From positions 1-64,000 of the forward strand of contig NZ_CANLCI010000023.1 of assembly GCF_947489035.1 (NCBI RefSeq): 64,000 nt of DNA. The letters run 5' to 3'. Numbering within the stretch: the stretch's first letter is position 1; the number at the start of each line of letters is the position of its first letter. Below the pieces are notes generated by a model that was not told the DNA's origin, did not search any database, and saw only the letters and a program-made list of their open reading frames with translations. Source of the DNA: an uncultured Ferrimonas sp. (lineage in GTDB: Bacteria; Pseudomonadota; Gammaproteobacteria; Enterobacterales; Shewanellaceae). Shown here piece after piece: positions 8,616 through 16,818 of this stretch. The translations under genes were made by a program, and so were the position numbers.

Positions 8616-9401
8616 ATGACCGCTCCTGAGCAGCGCTATCGCGTGCTGTGTGCCGCTTCTGGCGCTGATTTTCATACCTGTTTTTACTGTGGCTGCGTGG
8701 CAACGGAATTGGATTTTGCCCCGCCCCGAGCCCATTGGCAGTCGTTTTTTGTGCGCCAAGCCAGTGCCGACAACCTGCAAGTGCCCAGCTGCAAAGAGTG
8801 CCACACGCTGTTGAAAGGCTGTGCCATGGGCTTGGTAGAGCAGCGACGGGAGTGGGTACACACCAAGTTGGCGGCCAAATACGCCAAACCGATTGCGGTG
8901 TACCTAAAGTGGACCCAAGAGGAGCTGGCAGAGCTGGATTACGGCTTTGCCCACAGCATCGGCGCGGGCTTGCGCTTGGGGGAGGAATCCCATCGCCGCA
9001 GTAACTACCCGGGTTTTCGTTACGAAGTGGATGGCGCCGTGGTGGCAGCCAGCCTGGTGCAGCCGTTGCCGGTGATGGTGTTCGAGCAACGTTTTGATGA
9101 TCTAAAAAGCGCTTTGGTGGCGGTGAGCAAGCAATACCAGATCAAACAAGCCAAGTTGGTTGAGGGGCTGGCGGATCACGACAACAACCTAGAAGCGGTG
9201 GTGTTAGCCCACCAACAGCAGCAACAGCAGGCGCTGTATCGACGCCAATTGCGGGCCGCTTGCAGCGCCTTTGCCAAGCAGCATCAGCAGTCGCTGCGTT
9301 ACGTCACTAACTCGGTTGAGCGTTATCTGGATAAGGATGAGGAGCTGTCCATCGCTGAGGCGCTGGATAAGTTGTATCAAGAACGGGTGCGGCATCGCTA
9401 A
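8616..9401 (+). CDS. Zinc-binding protein with degenerate HNH-like motif
   Basis: 261-residue protein with no confident family. The N-terminal part has two CxxC pairs (C22/C25 and C59/C62, the latter CKECH). This spacing and the DNL segment before the second pair are like an HNH zinc-ribbon endonuclease, but the expected D-H in the first beta-hairpin reads LDFAPP, so the catalytic histidine seems lost. The C-terminal half is helical, with a run of six glutamines near residues 198-203. A TTG 24 nt upstream is an alternative start; neither has a strong ribosome binding site. It could bind nucleic acid without cutting it. Confidence 0.55.
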   Translation: MTAPEQRYRVLCAASGADFHTCFYCGCVATELDFAPPRAHWQSFFVRQASADNLQVPSCKECHTLLKGCAMGLVEQRREWVHTKLAAKYAKPIAVYLKWTQEELAELDYGFAHSIGAGLRLGEESHRRSNYPGFRYEVDGAVVAASLVQPLPVMVFEQRFDDLKSALVAVSKQYQIKQAKLVEGLADHDNNLEAVVLAHQQQQQQALYRRQLRAACSAFAKQHQQSLRYVTNSVERYLDKDEELSIAEALDKLYQERVRHR

Positions 9402-9481
9402 GCGCCGCACCGCTTATTTTTCTCAACGGCAACGCTCGGCAGCCGTGGCCGTCGTTAACGGCCAACCGCCACCACTGGCGT

Positions 9482-10255
9482 TTACATCATCGGTTTGAAG
9501 CCTTGCTCATCGACGTCGTTGTTGCTGCTGGCGTCGGGGCCAATGCCGCTGACGCCACCAATGCTACCGCCGCTATCACTGCCGTTGGCCGCGCCCGGGT
9601 GGTTGCTTTGCCCTAATTGGGCTTCATTGCGTTCCGCTTGGGTAAAAGTGGCTTGCTGCAAGGCGTTTTCCAACGGGCCGGTGATGCGACGGTTACCGCC
9701 GATGCGGGTGGTGAGCATGGAAGCCAAATGGCTAAAGACCAAAAACAGCACCGCCATCAGGCCGTAGTAGACCCCCTCTCCTAGGTAGAAGTAGTTGGCA
9801 ATGAAAGTGGCCGCGAAGAAAGCGGCACCGGCGCCCACGGCGTAGCTGACTAAATCCATGAGCCAACTCCACAATGTACCGAAAAACCCTCGATTCAGTA
9901 GGGCTTTGCGAGTGCGTTTAACCTCGCGCTTGCCGAGGTAGTGCAGCTTTTCCGTGTCGTGAACGTAAAAGGCGTAGGGGTAGTAAGAATCGCCCTTCTC
10001 GCAATAAAACAGCGAGATGTTGCTGGCGCTGGGGATGTTGGCGGTGCCATCTTTGACCACGCTACGAACCTTGCCGTTGTCCATGCGTACATTGACGGTT
10101 TCGAAGCGTTCGGTGTTGACTTCGGTACGGCCATTTTTTTCGGTGGTGGTGGTGTGGGTATCCACTTGGCCGCCGGCGTAACTGCCGTGGCAAGTGAACA
10201 GCTTGGTGTCGATATTTTTACCGCAAAGGGTGTGCTGAAAGGCAAACGACTGCAT
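9482..10255 (-). CDS. Membrane protein of unknown function (downstream gene of pair)
   Basis: 257 residues, family not recognised. No signal peptide is seen. The first 110 residues are polar, rich in T, N and charged residues (HTTTTEKNGRTEVNTERFE), with cysteines at positions 11, 22 and about 84. Two hydrophobic segments follow (about residues 135-160 and 165-185), then a low-complexity Gly/Ser/Asn tail that ends in GFKPMM. GGAG stands 5 nt before the ATG. It lies 42 nt after the 642-residue membrane protein gene in the same direction, so the two probably form an operon and may act as one complex. Confidence 0.6.
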   Translation of the reverse strand: MQSFAFQHTLCGKNIDTKLFTCHGSYAGGQVDTHTTTTEKNGRTEVNTERFETVNVRMDNGKVRSVVKDGTANIPSASNISLFYCEKGDSYYPYAFYVHDTEKLHYLGKREVKRTRKALLNRGFFGTLWSWLMDLVSYAVGAGAAFFAATFIANYFYLGEGVYYGLMAVLFLVFSHLASMLTTRIGGNRRITGPLENALQQATFTQAERNEAQLGQSNHPGAANGSDSGGSIGGVSGIGPDASSNNDVDEQGFKPMM

Positions 10256-10297
10256 CTCAACTCCTGTTGTTAAAGGGGGCCGTTGCCCCCATCAAAA

Positions 10298-12226
10298 TTA
10301 ACCGTCTTGGTGATCAAGTTTCTGCTGGGTGTCGCCCGCCAGCGCGGCGGTACGCTCACTGCCAGTGGGTTGCGGCACATTGCGGCTTTGATCGTTCATC
10401 TGGTGGATCTGCGCTGCAGCCTGTAAGTCGGCTTCGGTATTGAGGTTGGCGATGGTCTGGCGTGACGCTAAGTAACCGCGCAGATCGTTGATGATGCCGG
10501 CCATGTCGGTGTCGTTGCTGTGCAGCTCCATCAAGTGGCGCGGCTGCTCTAGGTTGTTGCTGCCCACCCCAGCGAAGGTGGACGTTACCGCCGTTGCTGT
10601 GACCACCCATGGGGTCATGGAGGAGCGCACAATCACGTTCTCGGATTGGGTTGAATCGTAGATCCCCTTACCGGTAGACACGGTGCTTTCGGTGTAGGTG
10701 CCTTCACACTTGAAGTAGATCAACTGCGATTCAAACTGGAACTCACTCCAGAACACGTGCACTAAGTTGGTCAGCAGGCGACCAAACACGCCACACACCA
10801 CGATGGCCAAGATGACGTTGATCAAGCTGGCCACTTGCTCGCCAACGTCGGTGCTAATGGCAAAGGCAGCGGCTCGGCTGTTCGCTCTAGGCAGCTGATC
10901 AAGCAGCCCCAACGACAGCAGCTCAATCACTTTGCCGTATTGGCTAAACAGCAGCAGCGCCGCCCCCAGCATAAACAGTTGCCCCACTACGGTGCCGCTG
11001 ATCCGCAGCAGTTGCGGCAAGCCGCTGAAGCTGGTTGGCTTCACCCGCGGTTGGGTTTCTTGGATGGTTTCGCCGTAGAAGGCGCCTTTGCTGTTGGACT
11101 GTTCTTTCAGCATCGGCTGCAGGCTGCGGTAGATGCGGTTGGGCACCTCTTTGTAACGGCGGTTGGCCATTACCATCGAATCCAAGTTGATGAAGATCTC
11201 CCGTGGGTGCACCGACTCCTGCCAGTTTTCGCGCAGTTCGGACACTTCGGTGATGGGGTTGGCTTGGCGACAGCGGTTGCTGATCAGCAGGGTCAACACC
11301 AGGGTAGCGATTAAGGCCAGTGCCACCACTACGCCAATCCACAAGGCGTTGCTGACGTTGTGGTTAATGGCTTCATAGAAGCCAGCAACACTGGCTTCGC
11401 TGCGGTTCATCTGCTCCAGCGGTTGCAGGAACGGCAGTGGTCGGCCTCGCATCATTTCCGTTAACCACCAGTTCAAGGCCATGCTGGCCCCCACCGGCAG
11501 GGTAACGGCCAACACTAAGGTGCGCGCGATCCCAGCGGCGCCGCGATTTTGGGCACCGGTGGTGTGCTGGCGAGCGATGGGGCGACCGGCCTTAAACCAC
11601 AGCTGCAACAGGTACAGCAGGAACAGGGTTGAGATCACCGGCTGCAGCAGCGGGGTGTATTCGGTGCCAGCTAAGCCGCTGGCTAAAACAAAACTGGCCA
11701 AGCCATACACGGCCACGGCCAACACCGTTTGCGCCAGCGTTTCCGTCAGCTGTTGCGCCATATTGCGGATCGGGAAAGGCACAAAGGTCAGCTTGGGGAA
11801 CAGGGTGTGGATCAGACGGGCGATCAACCCTTTGGGCTCGGTGAAGGTCAGGTTTTTACGCCCAATCAGCATCTGCTCAAGCTGGCCTGCGTCGTAGGAG
11901 ACGTCGTTCTGTTCCGCTTTGGCGCTGTCCGCTTCGGATTTAGCGTTGTTGAATGCCAACGAAGTGGGCACCGAGCGGCCCACGAAGAAGCGCAAGGTTT
12001 GCATCAAGCCAGAGCCTAAGGTCCACAAGCCGCTGCTGAGCAGCACAAAGCCGACCGAGGCGGTGATCCAACCAAAGATCTGATGCTGCTGCACCGCGTC
12101 GGTGACGCTCAGCAGTACCAGTAAACCCAGCACCGAGGTGATGGTGCCGCGGATGGCACGCACTGTGCCTTCAAAGCGAAAGGGATTGCGGATCCCTAGA
12201 TCGAGCGATCCGTGTTCGTAAGCCAT
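10298..12226 (-). CDS. Large polytopic membrane protein of unknown function
   Basis: 642 residues with about eight hydrophobic segments (roughly residues 30-48, 50-75, 165-190, 195-215, 235-257, 292-315, 410-435 and 465-490). Between segments six and seven is a cytoplasm-sized charged loop, and the C-terminal 150 residues are soluble (a conserved-looking QLIYFKCEGTYTEST region, then a charged tail). No transporter, kinase or glycosyltransferase motif is visible. GAGAG precedes the ATG. It is the first gene of a pair with the 257-residue membrane protein. A secretion, envelope-stress or channel role cannot be told apart from the sequence alone. Confidence 0.6.
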   Translation of the reverse strand: MAYEHGSLDLGIRNPFRFEGTVRAIRGTITSVLGLLVLLSVTDAVQQHQIFGWITASVGFVLLSSGLWTLGSGLMQTLRFFVGRSVPTSLAFNNAKSEADSAKAEQNDVSYDAGQLEQMLIGRKNLTFTEPKGLIARLIHTLFPKLTFVPFPIRNMAQQLTETLAQTVLAVAVYGLASFVLASGLAGTEYTPLLQPVISTLFLLYLLQLWFKAGRPIARQHTTGAQNRGAAGIARTLVLAVTLPVGASMALNWWLTEMMRGRPLPFLQPLEQMNRSEASVAGFYEAINHNVSNALWIGVVVALALIATLVLTLLISNRCRQANPITEVSELRENWQESVHPREIFINLDSMVMANRRYKEVPNRIYRSLQPMLKEQSNSKGAFYGETIQETQPRVKPTSFSGLPQLLRISGTVVGQLFMLGAALLLFSQYGKVIELLSLGLLDQLPRANSRAAAFAISTDVGEQVASLINVILAIVVCGVFGRLLTNLVHVFWSEFQFESQLIYFKCEGTYTESTVSTGKGIYDSTQSENVIVRSSMTPWVVTATAVTSTFAGVGSNNLEQPRHLMELHSNDTDMAGIINDLRGYLASRQTIANLNTEADLQAAAQIHQMNDQSRNVPQPTGSERTAALAGDTQQKLDHQDG

Positions 12227-12404
12227 GTAACTCTCTCAATTGTTAACGTCCTATTGGGCGCCAGTGAATTATCGAAAGAAAATAGGTTACCTATAGTTAT
12301 CTTGGTGCCAAAGTTAAACCTTTGTTTTTCAGGTTTTTATGTGAGATCTCTTACATGTTGGAGGGCTTAAGTCTGCATAATTTACGCGGATTGAATTGTT
12401 AACG

Positions 12405-13316
12405 TTACTGCAACCAAGGCGCTAACGTTTGCGCCAGCCGTTGCGCCAAAAATTGCTGCAGTGCTTTCACCGTTGGGTTGAGCTGACGGCGGCTGGCGCA
12501 GAGCAGGTTCAGTGGCACCGCTTGGCTGTGCCATGACGGGCACAATCGCACCAAGGCGCCGCTGTGCAGATCGGCACTGATGTCGACCAGCGACTTAAAG
12601 GCGATGCCGTGGCCTTGCCGTGCCCAGCGATGCACCAACTCGCCGTCGTTGGCGATGCGATCGCCTTGCACCTTAATGCTGAGTTGCTCGCGGCCATTGT
12701 GCATAACCCAATCGCTAAAGGGCGCATCATCAAGGGCAAAACAGAGGCAGTTATGCTGGCTGAGTTGTTGCGGGGCAGCAGGGCTGCCGTGGCGGGCGAG
12801 GTAAGCGGGAGCCGCGCACAGCACGCGGACATTACGCTGGGTCAGTGGCAGCGCCACCAAGCTGGAATCCGCTGGGGTGCCGTAGCGCAGCATCAGATCC
12901 AGCGGTTGCCGATACAGATCAACCAAGCTGTCGCTTAGGTGCAAGCGCAGGCTTAACTGCGGGTGCAGTTGCAGAAATTCACTTAGCCACGGATCCAGTA
13001 AATTTCGGCCCAGATCCGACGGCGCAGACAGCTGCACCTGCCCAGCCAGCGTGATGTTGTCGTTACTGATGGCGGCACAGCCATCGTCCAACAGATCCAG
13101 CGCCGGTTGGCAGGTGGCCAGAAAGCGTTCGCCCTGCTGGGTTAAGCGCAGCTGGCGGGTCGATCGCACCAACAGTGGCTGGCCCAGCTCGGCTTCTAAA
13201 CGCTTTACCGCCGCGCTGCTGACCGCAGGGCTCAGCCCCAACGCCCGTGCCGCCGCAGATAAGCTGCCCAGCCGCGCGGTTTCAACAAAGATCCGCAGAT
13301 CTTGCAGTGCTTTCAT
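12405..13316 (-). CDS. LysR-family transcriptional regulator
   Basis: 303-residue LysR regulator. The N-terminal winged helix-turn-helix (LRIFVETARLGSLSAAARALG, residues about 6-60) is followed by a substrate-binding domain of periplasmic-protein fold. The start chosen is the ATG giving MKALQDLRIF, as the family begins here; an upstream start would add 17 non-homologous residues. It is divergent from the zinc-less alcohol dehydrogenase gene with 97 bp between them, so it most likely controls that gene and itself in response to an unknown ligand, as is common in this family. Confidence 0.88.
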   Translation of the reverse strand: MKALQDLRIFVETARLGSLSAAARALGLSPAVSSAAVKRLEAELGQPLLVRSTRQLRLTQQGERFLATCQPALDLLDDGCAAISNDNITLAGQVQLSAPSDLGRNLLDPWLSEFLQLHPQLSLRLHLSDSLVDLYRQPLDLMLRYGTPADSSLVALPLTQRNVRVLCAAPAYLARHGSPAAPQQLSQHNCLCFALDDAPFSDWVMHNGREQLSIKVQGDRIANDGELVHRWARQGHGIAFKSLVDISADLHSGALVRLCPSWHSQAVPLNLLCASRRQLNPTVKALQQFLAQRLAQTLAPWLQ

Positions 13317-13413
13317 TATCAATCCCTGTTTGAAAGTGATTCTTGGTAAGGCTAGTTTTTCAATCATTACACTTGCAATAAAGTGGTGCCATCACAGAAC
13401 AGGAGCGCCGCCC

Positions 13414-14418
13414 ATGAAAGCCGTTGGTTACCAACACAGCCTTGCCATTGATCTGCCCAATGCCCTTATCGACATCACCTTGCCGCCACCGGTCGCCACC
13501 GGTCGCGACTTGTTGGTGCAGGTGCACGCCATTTCCGTGAACCCAGTGGACACCAAAATTCGCCAGCGGGTGGCCGCGGAAGATGGCCAGTACAAGGTGC
13601 TGGGCTGGGATGCGGCGGGGGTGGTGACCGCCGTGGGTGAACAGGTAACCGACGTTAAGGTGGGCGACGAGGTGTACTACGCCGGGGATCTGACTCGCTC
13701 TGGCAGCAACGCGGAATATCAGCTGGTGGATGAACGCATCGTTGGCCGTAAGCCCCGAAGCCTCAGCTTTGCCGAAGCCGCCGCGCTGCCACTGACCGCC
13801 ATCACCGCCTACGAGCTGCTGTTTGAACGCTTGAAGGTCGCCACCGACAAGCCGCAAAAGCTGCTGGTGGTGGGCGCTGCGGGCGGGGTTGGCTCGATCT
13901 TGGTGCAGTTGGCAAAGCAGCTGACCCAGCTGGAGGTGATTGGCACCGCATCAAGGCAGGAGAGCCAGCAGTGGCTGCGAGAGTTAGGCGCGGATCAGAT
14001 CATCAACCACCGCCAGCCGTTGAGTGAGGCGCTGGCCGCCATCGGCATCGAGCAGGTGGATTACGTCGCCAGCTTAACCAACAGCGACGATCACCTAACG
14101 GAAATCGTGAAGGCGCTGAAACCCCAAGGTCAGTTGGGCTTGATTGATGATCCGGCCAGCTTTGATATTCGCGCCCTGAAGCAGAAAAGCATCTCGCTGC
14201 ACTGGGAGTTTATGTACACCCGTTCGATGTTCCAAACCGAGGATATGATCGCCCAGCAGCGGCTGTTGAATCAGGTGGCCGAGCTGGTGGACGCCGGTGA
14301 ACTGCGCACCACCGTCGGCGAGCACTTTGGCCGCATTAACGCCGCCAATCTGGTTAAGGCCCACCAGCGCCTCGAAGCGCAGCAAGCGATAGGCAAAATC
14401 GTGTTGGAGGGGTTTTAA
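13414..14418 (+). CDS. Zinc-independent quinone oxidoreductase / alcohol dehydrogenase
   Basis: 334-residue NADPH-dependent medium-chain dehydrogenase of the quinone oxidoreductase branch (ZADH-like). The N-terminal GroES-like domain has AISVNPVDTKIR and lacks the zinc-binding Cys/His set. The nucleotide-binding Rossmann domain has GAAGGVGSILVQLAKQ near residues 157-172. The C-terminal segment AQQAIGKIVLEG is typical of the group. AGGAG lies 8 nt before the ATG, although the frame is open much further upstream across the LysR gene. Likely controlled by the divergent LysR regulator; the substrate is probably a quinone or enone, by family. Confidence 0.85.
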   Translation: MKAVGYQHSLAIDLPNALIDITLPPPVATGRDLLVQVHAISVNPVDTKIRQRVAAEDGQYKVLGWDAAGVVTAVGEQVTDVKVGDEVYYAGDLTRSGSNAEYQLVDERIVGRKPRSLSFAEAAALPLTAITAYELLFERLKVATDKPQKLLVVGAAGGVGSILVQLAKQLTQLEVIGTASRQESQQWLRELGADQIINHRQPLSEALAAIGIEQVDYVASLTNSDDHLTEIVKALKPQGQLGLIDDPASFDIRALKQKSISLHWEFMYTRSMFQTEDMIAQQRLLNQVAELVDAGELRTTVGEHFGRINAANLVKAHQRLEAQQAIGKIVLEGF

Positions 14419-14445
14419 GGCCGAGTGAACGCGGGCCAGCAACCA

Positions 14446-14481
14446 CAACGGGGACGCGCTGCGTCCCCGTTGTCGGTTTTT
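14446..14481 (+). terminator. Terminator of the quinone oxidoreductase gene
   Basis: A perfect 12-bp stem CAACGGGGACGC/GCGTCCCCGTTG with a 3-nt loop is followed by CGG and five T residues. Confidence 0.8.
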
Positions 14482-14557
14482 ATCGGCTGTTTACCCGTTC
14501 ATGGTTGAATCGCTTTGGCATAAGCAGCACTGAACATCGTTGCGGCTGTGGTGCGGA

Positions 14558-15049
14558 TTAGCAGCCGCTGCCATCAACCGAATAAACCGGCTTGTTGCTG
14601 GCATCGAGTCGGTAATTGAAGATACAGCCAAAGCTGCTGCTGGTGTCCGGCTGCGAAAGCAGGTACACCCCAGCCGTCGCTGCTGGTGCCTGCCAAATGG
14701 CGTAGTCGCTGCTAAAGTTGTCGCTGATGTTGGTTAGGGTGGTGATGTCGGCGTCCAATGCCGCCAGCACATCGGCGACCACCGGATCCACATAACCGTC
14801 GGTGGTGTTGATGGTGGTGCCATCCGCCACCACGCTGCTGTCGCCACTGTCGTTACCGGCAATGATCGCCTTACTGCGAATGAAGGCGTTGGCGCTTTTC
14901 ATGCTGCCAGCCATGGCATTGAGCTTGGCGACATGGGCATCGCTACTGATGTCGATAAACTTGGGGGCAGCCACCGCCGCTAAGATCCCCAAAATCACAA
15001 TCACCACCACCAGTTCAATCAGGGTAAAGCCTTGTTGTATGCGTTTCAT
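14558..15049 (-). CDS. MSHA-like type IV prepilin (second)
   Basis: 163-residue prepilin. Leader MKRIQQG is cut after Gly to leave FTLIELVVVIVILGILAAVA, with Glu at position 5 of the mature protein. APKFIDISSDAHVAKLNAMAGSMKSA after the helix matches MshA-type major pilins, and two cysteines near the C-terminus (SFGCIFNY and the last residue) should form the disulfide loop. The start used has GAGGTAG upstream; a start 30 nt further up would give an unusually long leader. No pilus assembly genes are nearby. The globular domain is Ser/Thr/Asp-rich. Confidence 0.88.
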   Translation of the reverse strand: MKRIQQGFTLIELVVVIVILGILAAVAAPKFIDISSDAHVAKLNAMAGSMKSANAFIRSKAIIAGNDSGDSSVVADGTTINTTDGYVDPVVADVLAALDADITTLTNISDNFSSDYAIWQAPAATAGVYLLSQPDTSSSFGCIFNYRLDASNKPVYSVDGSGC

Positions 15050-15132
15050 CGCTACCTCACAAAAACGAATGCTGGCCAATCATACGGATAAAATTGGTGC
15101 GCCAGCAATCACTTCGCTGTAAACACTGGCCA

Positions 15133-16143
15133 TTACCATTTGGCGTATTGATCCTCAACAAAGCCCCACAAACCATCAACGCTGATCAGCTGCCCATCGG
15201 CTTGGCGAATGCGGCCACGAAATTGACCAAAAATCTGTTTAAAGTCGCTGGCGGCAAAGCCCAGATTCAGCCGTTCGGTGTGCTGGCCCTGGGGCTGAAA
15301 CTGCAGCTCAATCACCCCATCTTCGCTGTAGATCCGCCACGGTTGCAGCGGGTGATCCCAATCGTAATCAAAGTGGCATAACGGCAGCGGCAGCAGCTGG
15401 CCATTACGCCACAGCGCGTTTTCACTGACGCTGGTTTCGTTAACGCCGCAAGACAGGTTTAAGCCGACCCGATCACCGTTTTGATTTTGACCACTCAAAC
15501 AGGCCCAGTTCCAGAAGGTTTCGCGGCGCATGTAACCGGCGCTGAAATCGTGATGAGCAAAGGCGTTAAGGGCACCCAAGTCAAACTGCTGAGCGCCACA
15601 TTGGATCTGGCCGTGGCAGCGTACCCCCGCCACCTTACGGGCATAAGCCCAGCCATTGCGACCAATGCGGCTGCACTGGCCAAGGGGCTCAAACTCGGCC
15701 TCGCTAAACCACAGATCGACATTCAAGGCACGGCCTTGGCTGATGGTTAAACGCTTGCGCTGTTGATGGTGGCCAATGGTGATGTGCAGATCCCCCAGCC
15801 GCACTTGGCTGCTGCCATTGCGAATGTCGTTGGTTAACGACACGCCCACGCCGAACGGCGCGCGTTTGGTGGTTTCCAGCAACATGCCGCTGCCGGGCTG
15901 ATACAGGTAAACAAAGGCGATGGCGGTGTGGCGCAGGTGGGCAATGGCGCAGCCAAACAGCAGTTGCTCTGACAGCACCCCAACGTATTGAAATTGCTTG
16001 TAGCCTAACCACGATGACAGCGCCGAAGCGTGGCCGCCCATTGGCGTGCGGTGGCGGTAATCGCCGATGTTGATCTGCTCGATGCTGTCGCCAAAGTGGC
16101 CAAAGCGGATCTGCCCGTTGGCATCGATAAGTGGCTGAGACAT
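15133..16143 (-). CDS. DUF2804 family protein
   Basis: 336-residue cytosolic-looking protein that matches DUF2804 in length and pattern, including NWACLSGQNQNGDRVGLNLS and the conserved NETSVSENALW segment near residue 230. The family is widespread in gammaproteobacteria and its biochemical role is not established; the fold is thought to be lipocalin/beta-rich. It is followed by the second pilin 83 nt on, in the same direction, but the pilin has its own ribosome binding site and the genes may be independent. Confidence 0.75.
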   Translation of the reverse strand: MSQPLIDANGQIRFGHFGDSIEQINIGDYRHRTPMGGHASALSSWLGYKQFQYVGVLSEQLLFGCAIAHLRHTAIAFVYLYQPGSGMLLETTKRAPFGVGVSLTNDIRNGSSQVRLGDLHITIGHHQQRKRLTISQGRALNVDLWFSEAEFEPLGQCSRIGRNGWAYARKVAGVRCHGQIQCGAQQFDLGALNAFAHHDFSAGYMRRETFWNWACLSGQNQNGDRVGLNLSCGVNETSVSENALWRNGQLLPLPLCHFDYDWDHPLQPWRIYSEDGVIELQFQPQGQHTERLNLGFAASDFKQIFGQFRGRIRQADGQLISVDGLWGFVEDQYAKW

Positions 16144-16308
16144 TTGCCTTTATTCCATTTTACTCCATTGCTTATCACCATCTCACTGGGGCTGTAGCAA
16201 CGCAACCCCAAACAACCGCAGCGGAAACTTGGCCACAATCGCTCCGGCTTGAGCAGTATCGACTAAGGTTTCGAGTGGATTGATTAACCCACTGACAAGG
16301 AGCCACTC

Positions 16309-16548
16309 ATGGCATACGTACAAATTGATGGTGTTCGTTTAGAGAAAGAGTTGCTGGATATGGCCAAAGCCCACACCACTGGCCGCGGCGAAGGGCGGAT
16401 CTCGCAAGATGAAGCGATGGATCTGATCAACAGCGCCAACGATGGCCAAGGCATGACCGCCACCGAGATCACCACCCTTAACTACATTCGCGACCACTTC
16501 TCGCTGACCAGCGCCGCCGAGCGGGTGTTCGATGAGCATCTGAAATAG
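16309..16548 (+). CDS. Small conserved-looking protein of unknown function
   Basis: 79 residues, acidic and predicted helical, with no signal peptide or membrane segment. AAGGAG sits 7 nt upstream of the ATG, and a terminator follows 52 nt past the stop, so it is a real single gene. The central GEGRISQDEAMDLINSANDG could be an EF-hand-like or short helix-loop-helix segment (D-E-x-x-D pattern), but this is weak. No family was recognised. Confidence 0.7.
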   Translation: MAYVQIDGVRLEKELLDMAKAHTTGRGEGRISQDEAMDLINSANDGQGMTATEITTLNYIRDHFSLTSAAERVFDEHLK

Positions 16549-16600
16549 GCAGCGGCAAGGGCGCGGCCAAGGCTGAGGCCACGGCCACGGTTCCCACCTC

Positions 16601-16629
16601 AACGCGCGGCTTTGGCGGCGCGTTTTTTT
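16601..16629 (+). terminator. Terminator of the small-protein gene
   Basis: Stem AACGCGC/GCGCGTT with a 10-nt loop, then seven T residues in total. Confidence 0.8.
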
Positions 16630-16818
16630 GTCTTTAAGCGCCAATCTTGTCGTTGAAGTGTCATCCCTTGTTCACCAAAGCGTCGTGGTTTGTTATCACT
16701 ATGATGCGCTTGTGATTTTAACCGCGGGCTGGCGTGGCGCCGCCATGATGGTAATAAACCCCAACTCGGCACTGGTGAGCAGTGCTGCGCTGACAATAAC
16801 AATTTCAAGGATGACCGT

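Noticed and set aside
12239..12405. Repeated AATTGTTAACGT on both sides of the gap before the 642-residue protein gene
   Set aside because: Two short AT-rich matches without a gene or mobile element between them; may be chance or a shared site for an unknown regulator.
13051..13413. N-terminal extension of the quinone oxidoreductase frame
   Set aside because: It overlaps the LysR gene on the other strand and does not fit the family; the ATG at 13414 has a good ribosome binding site.
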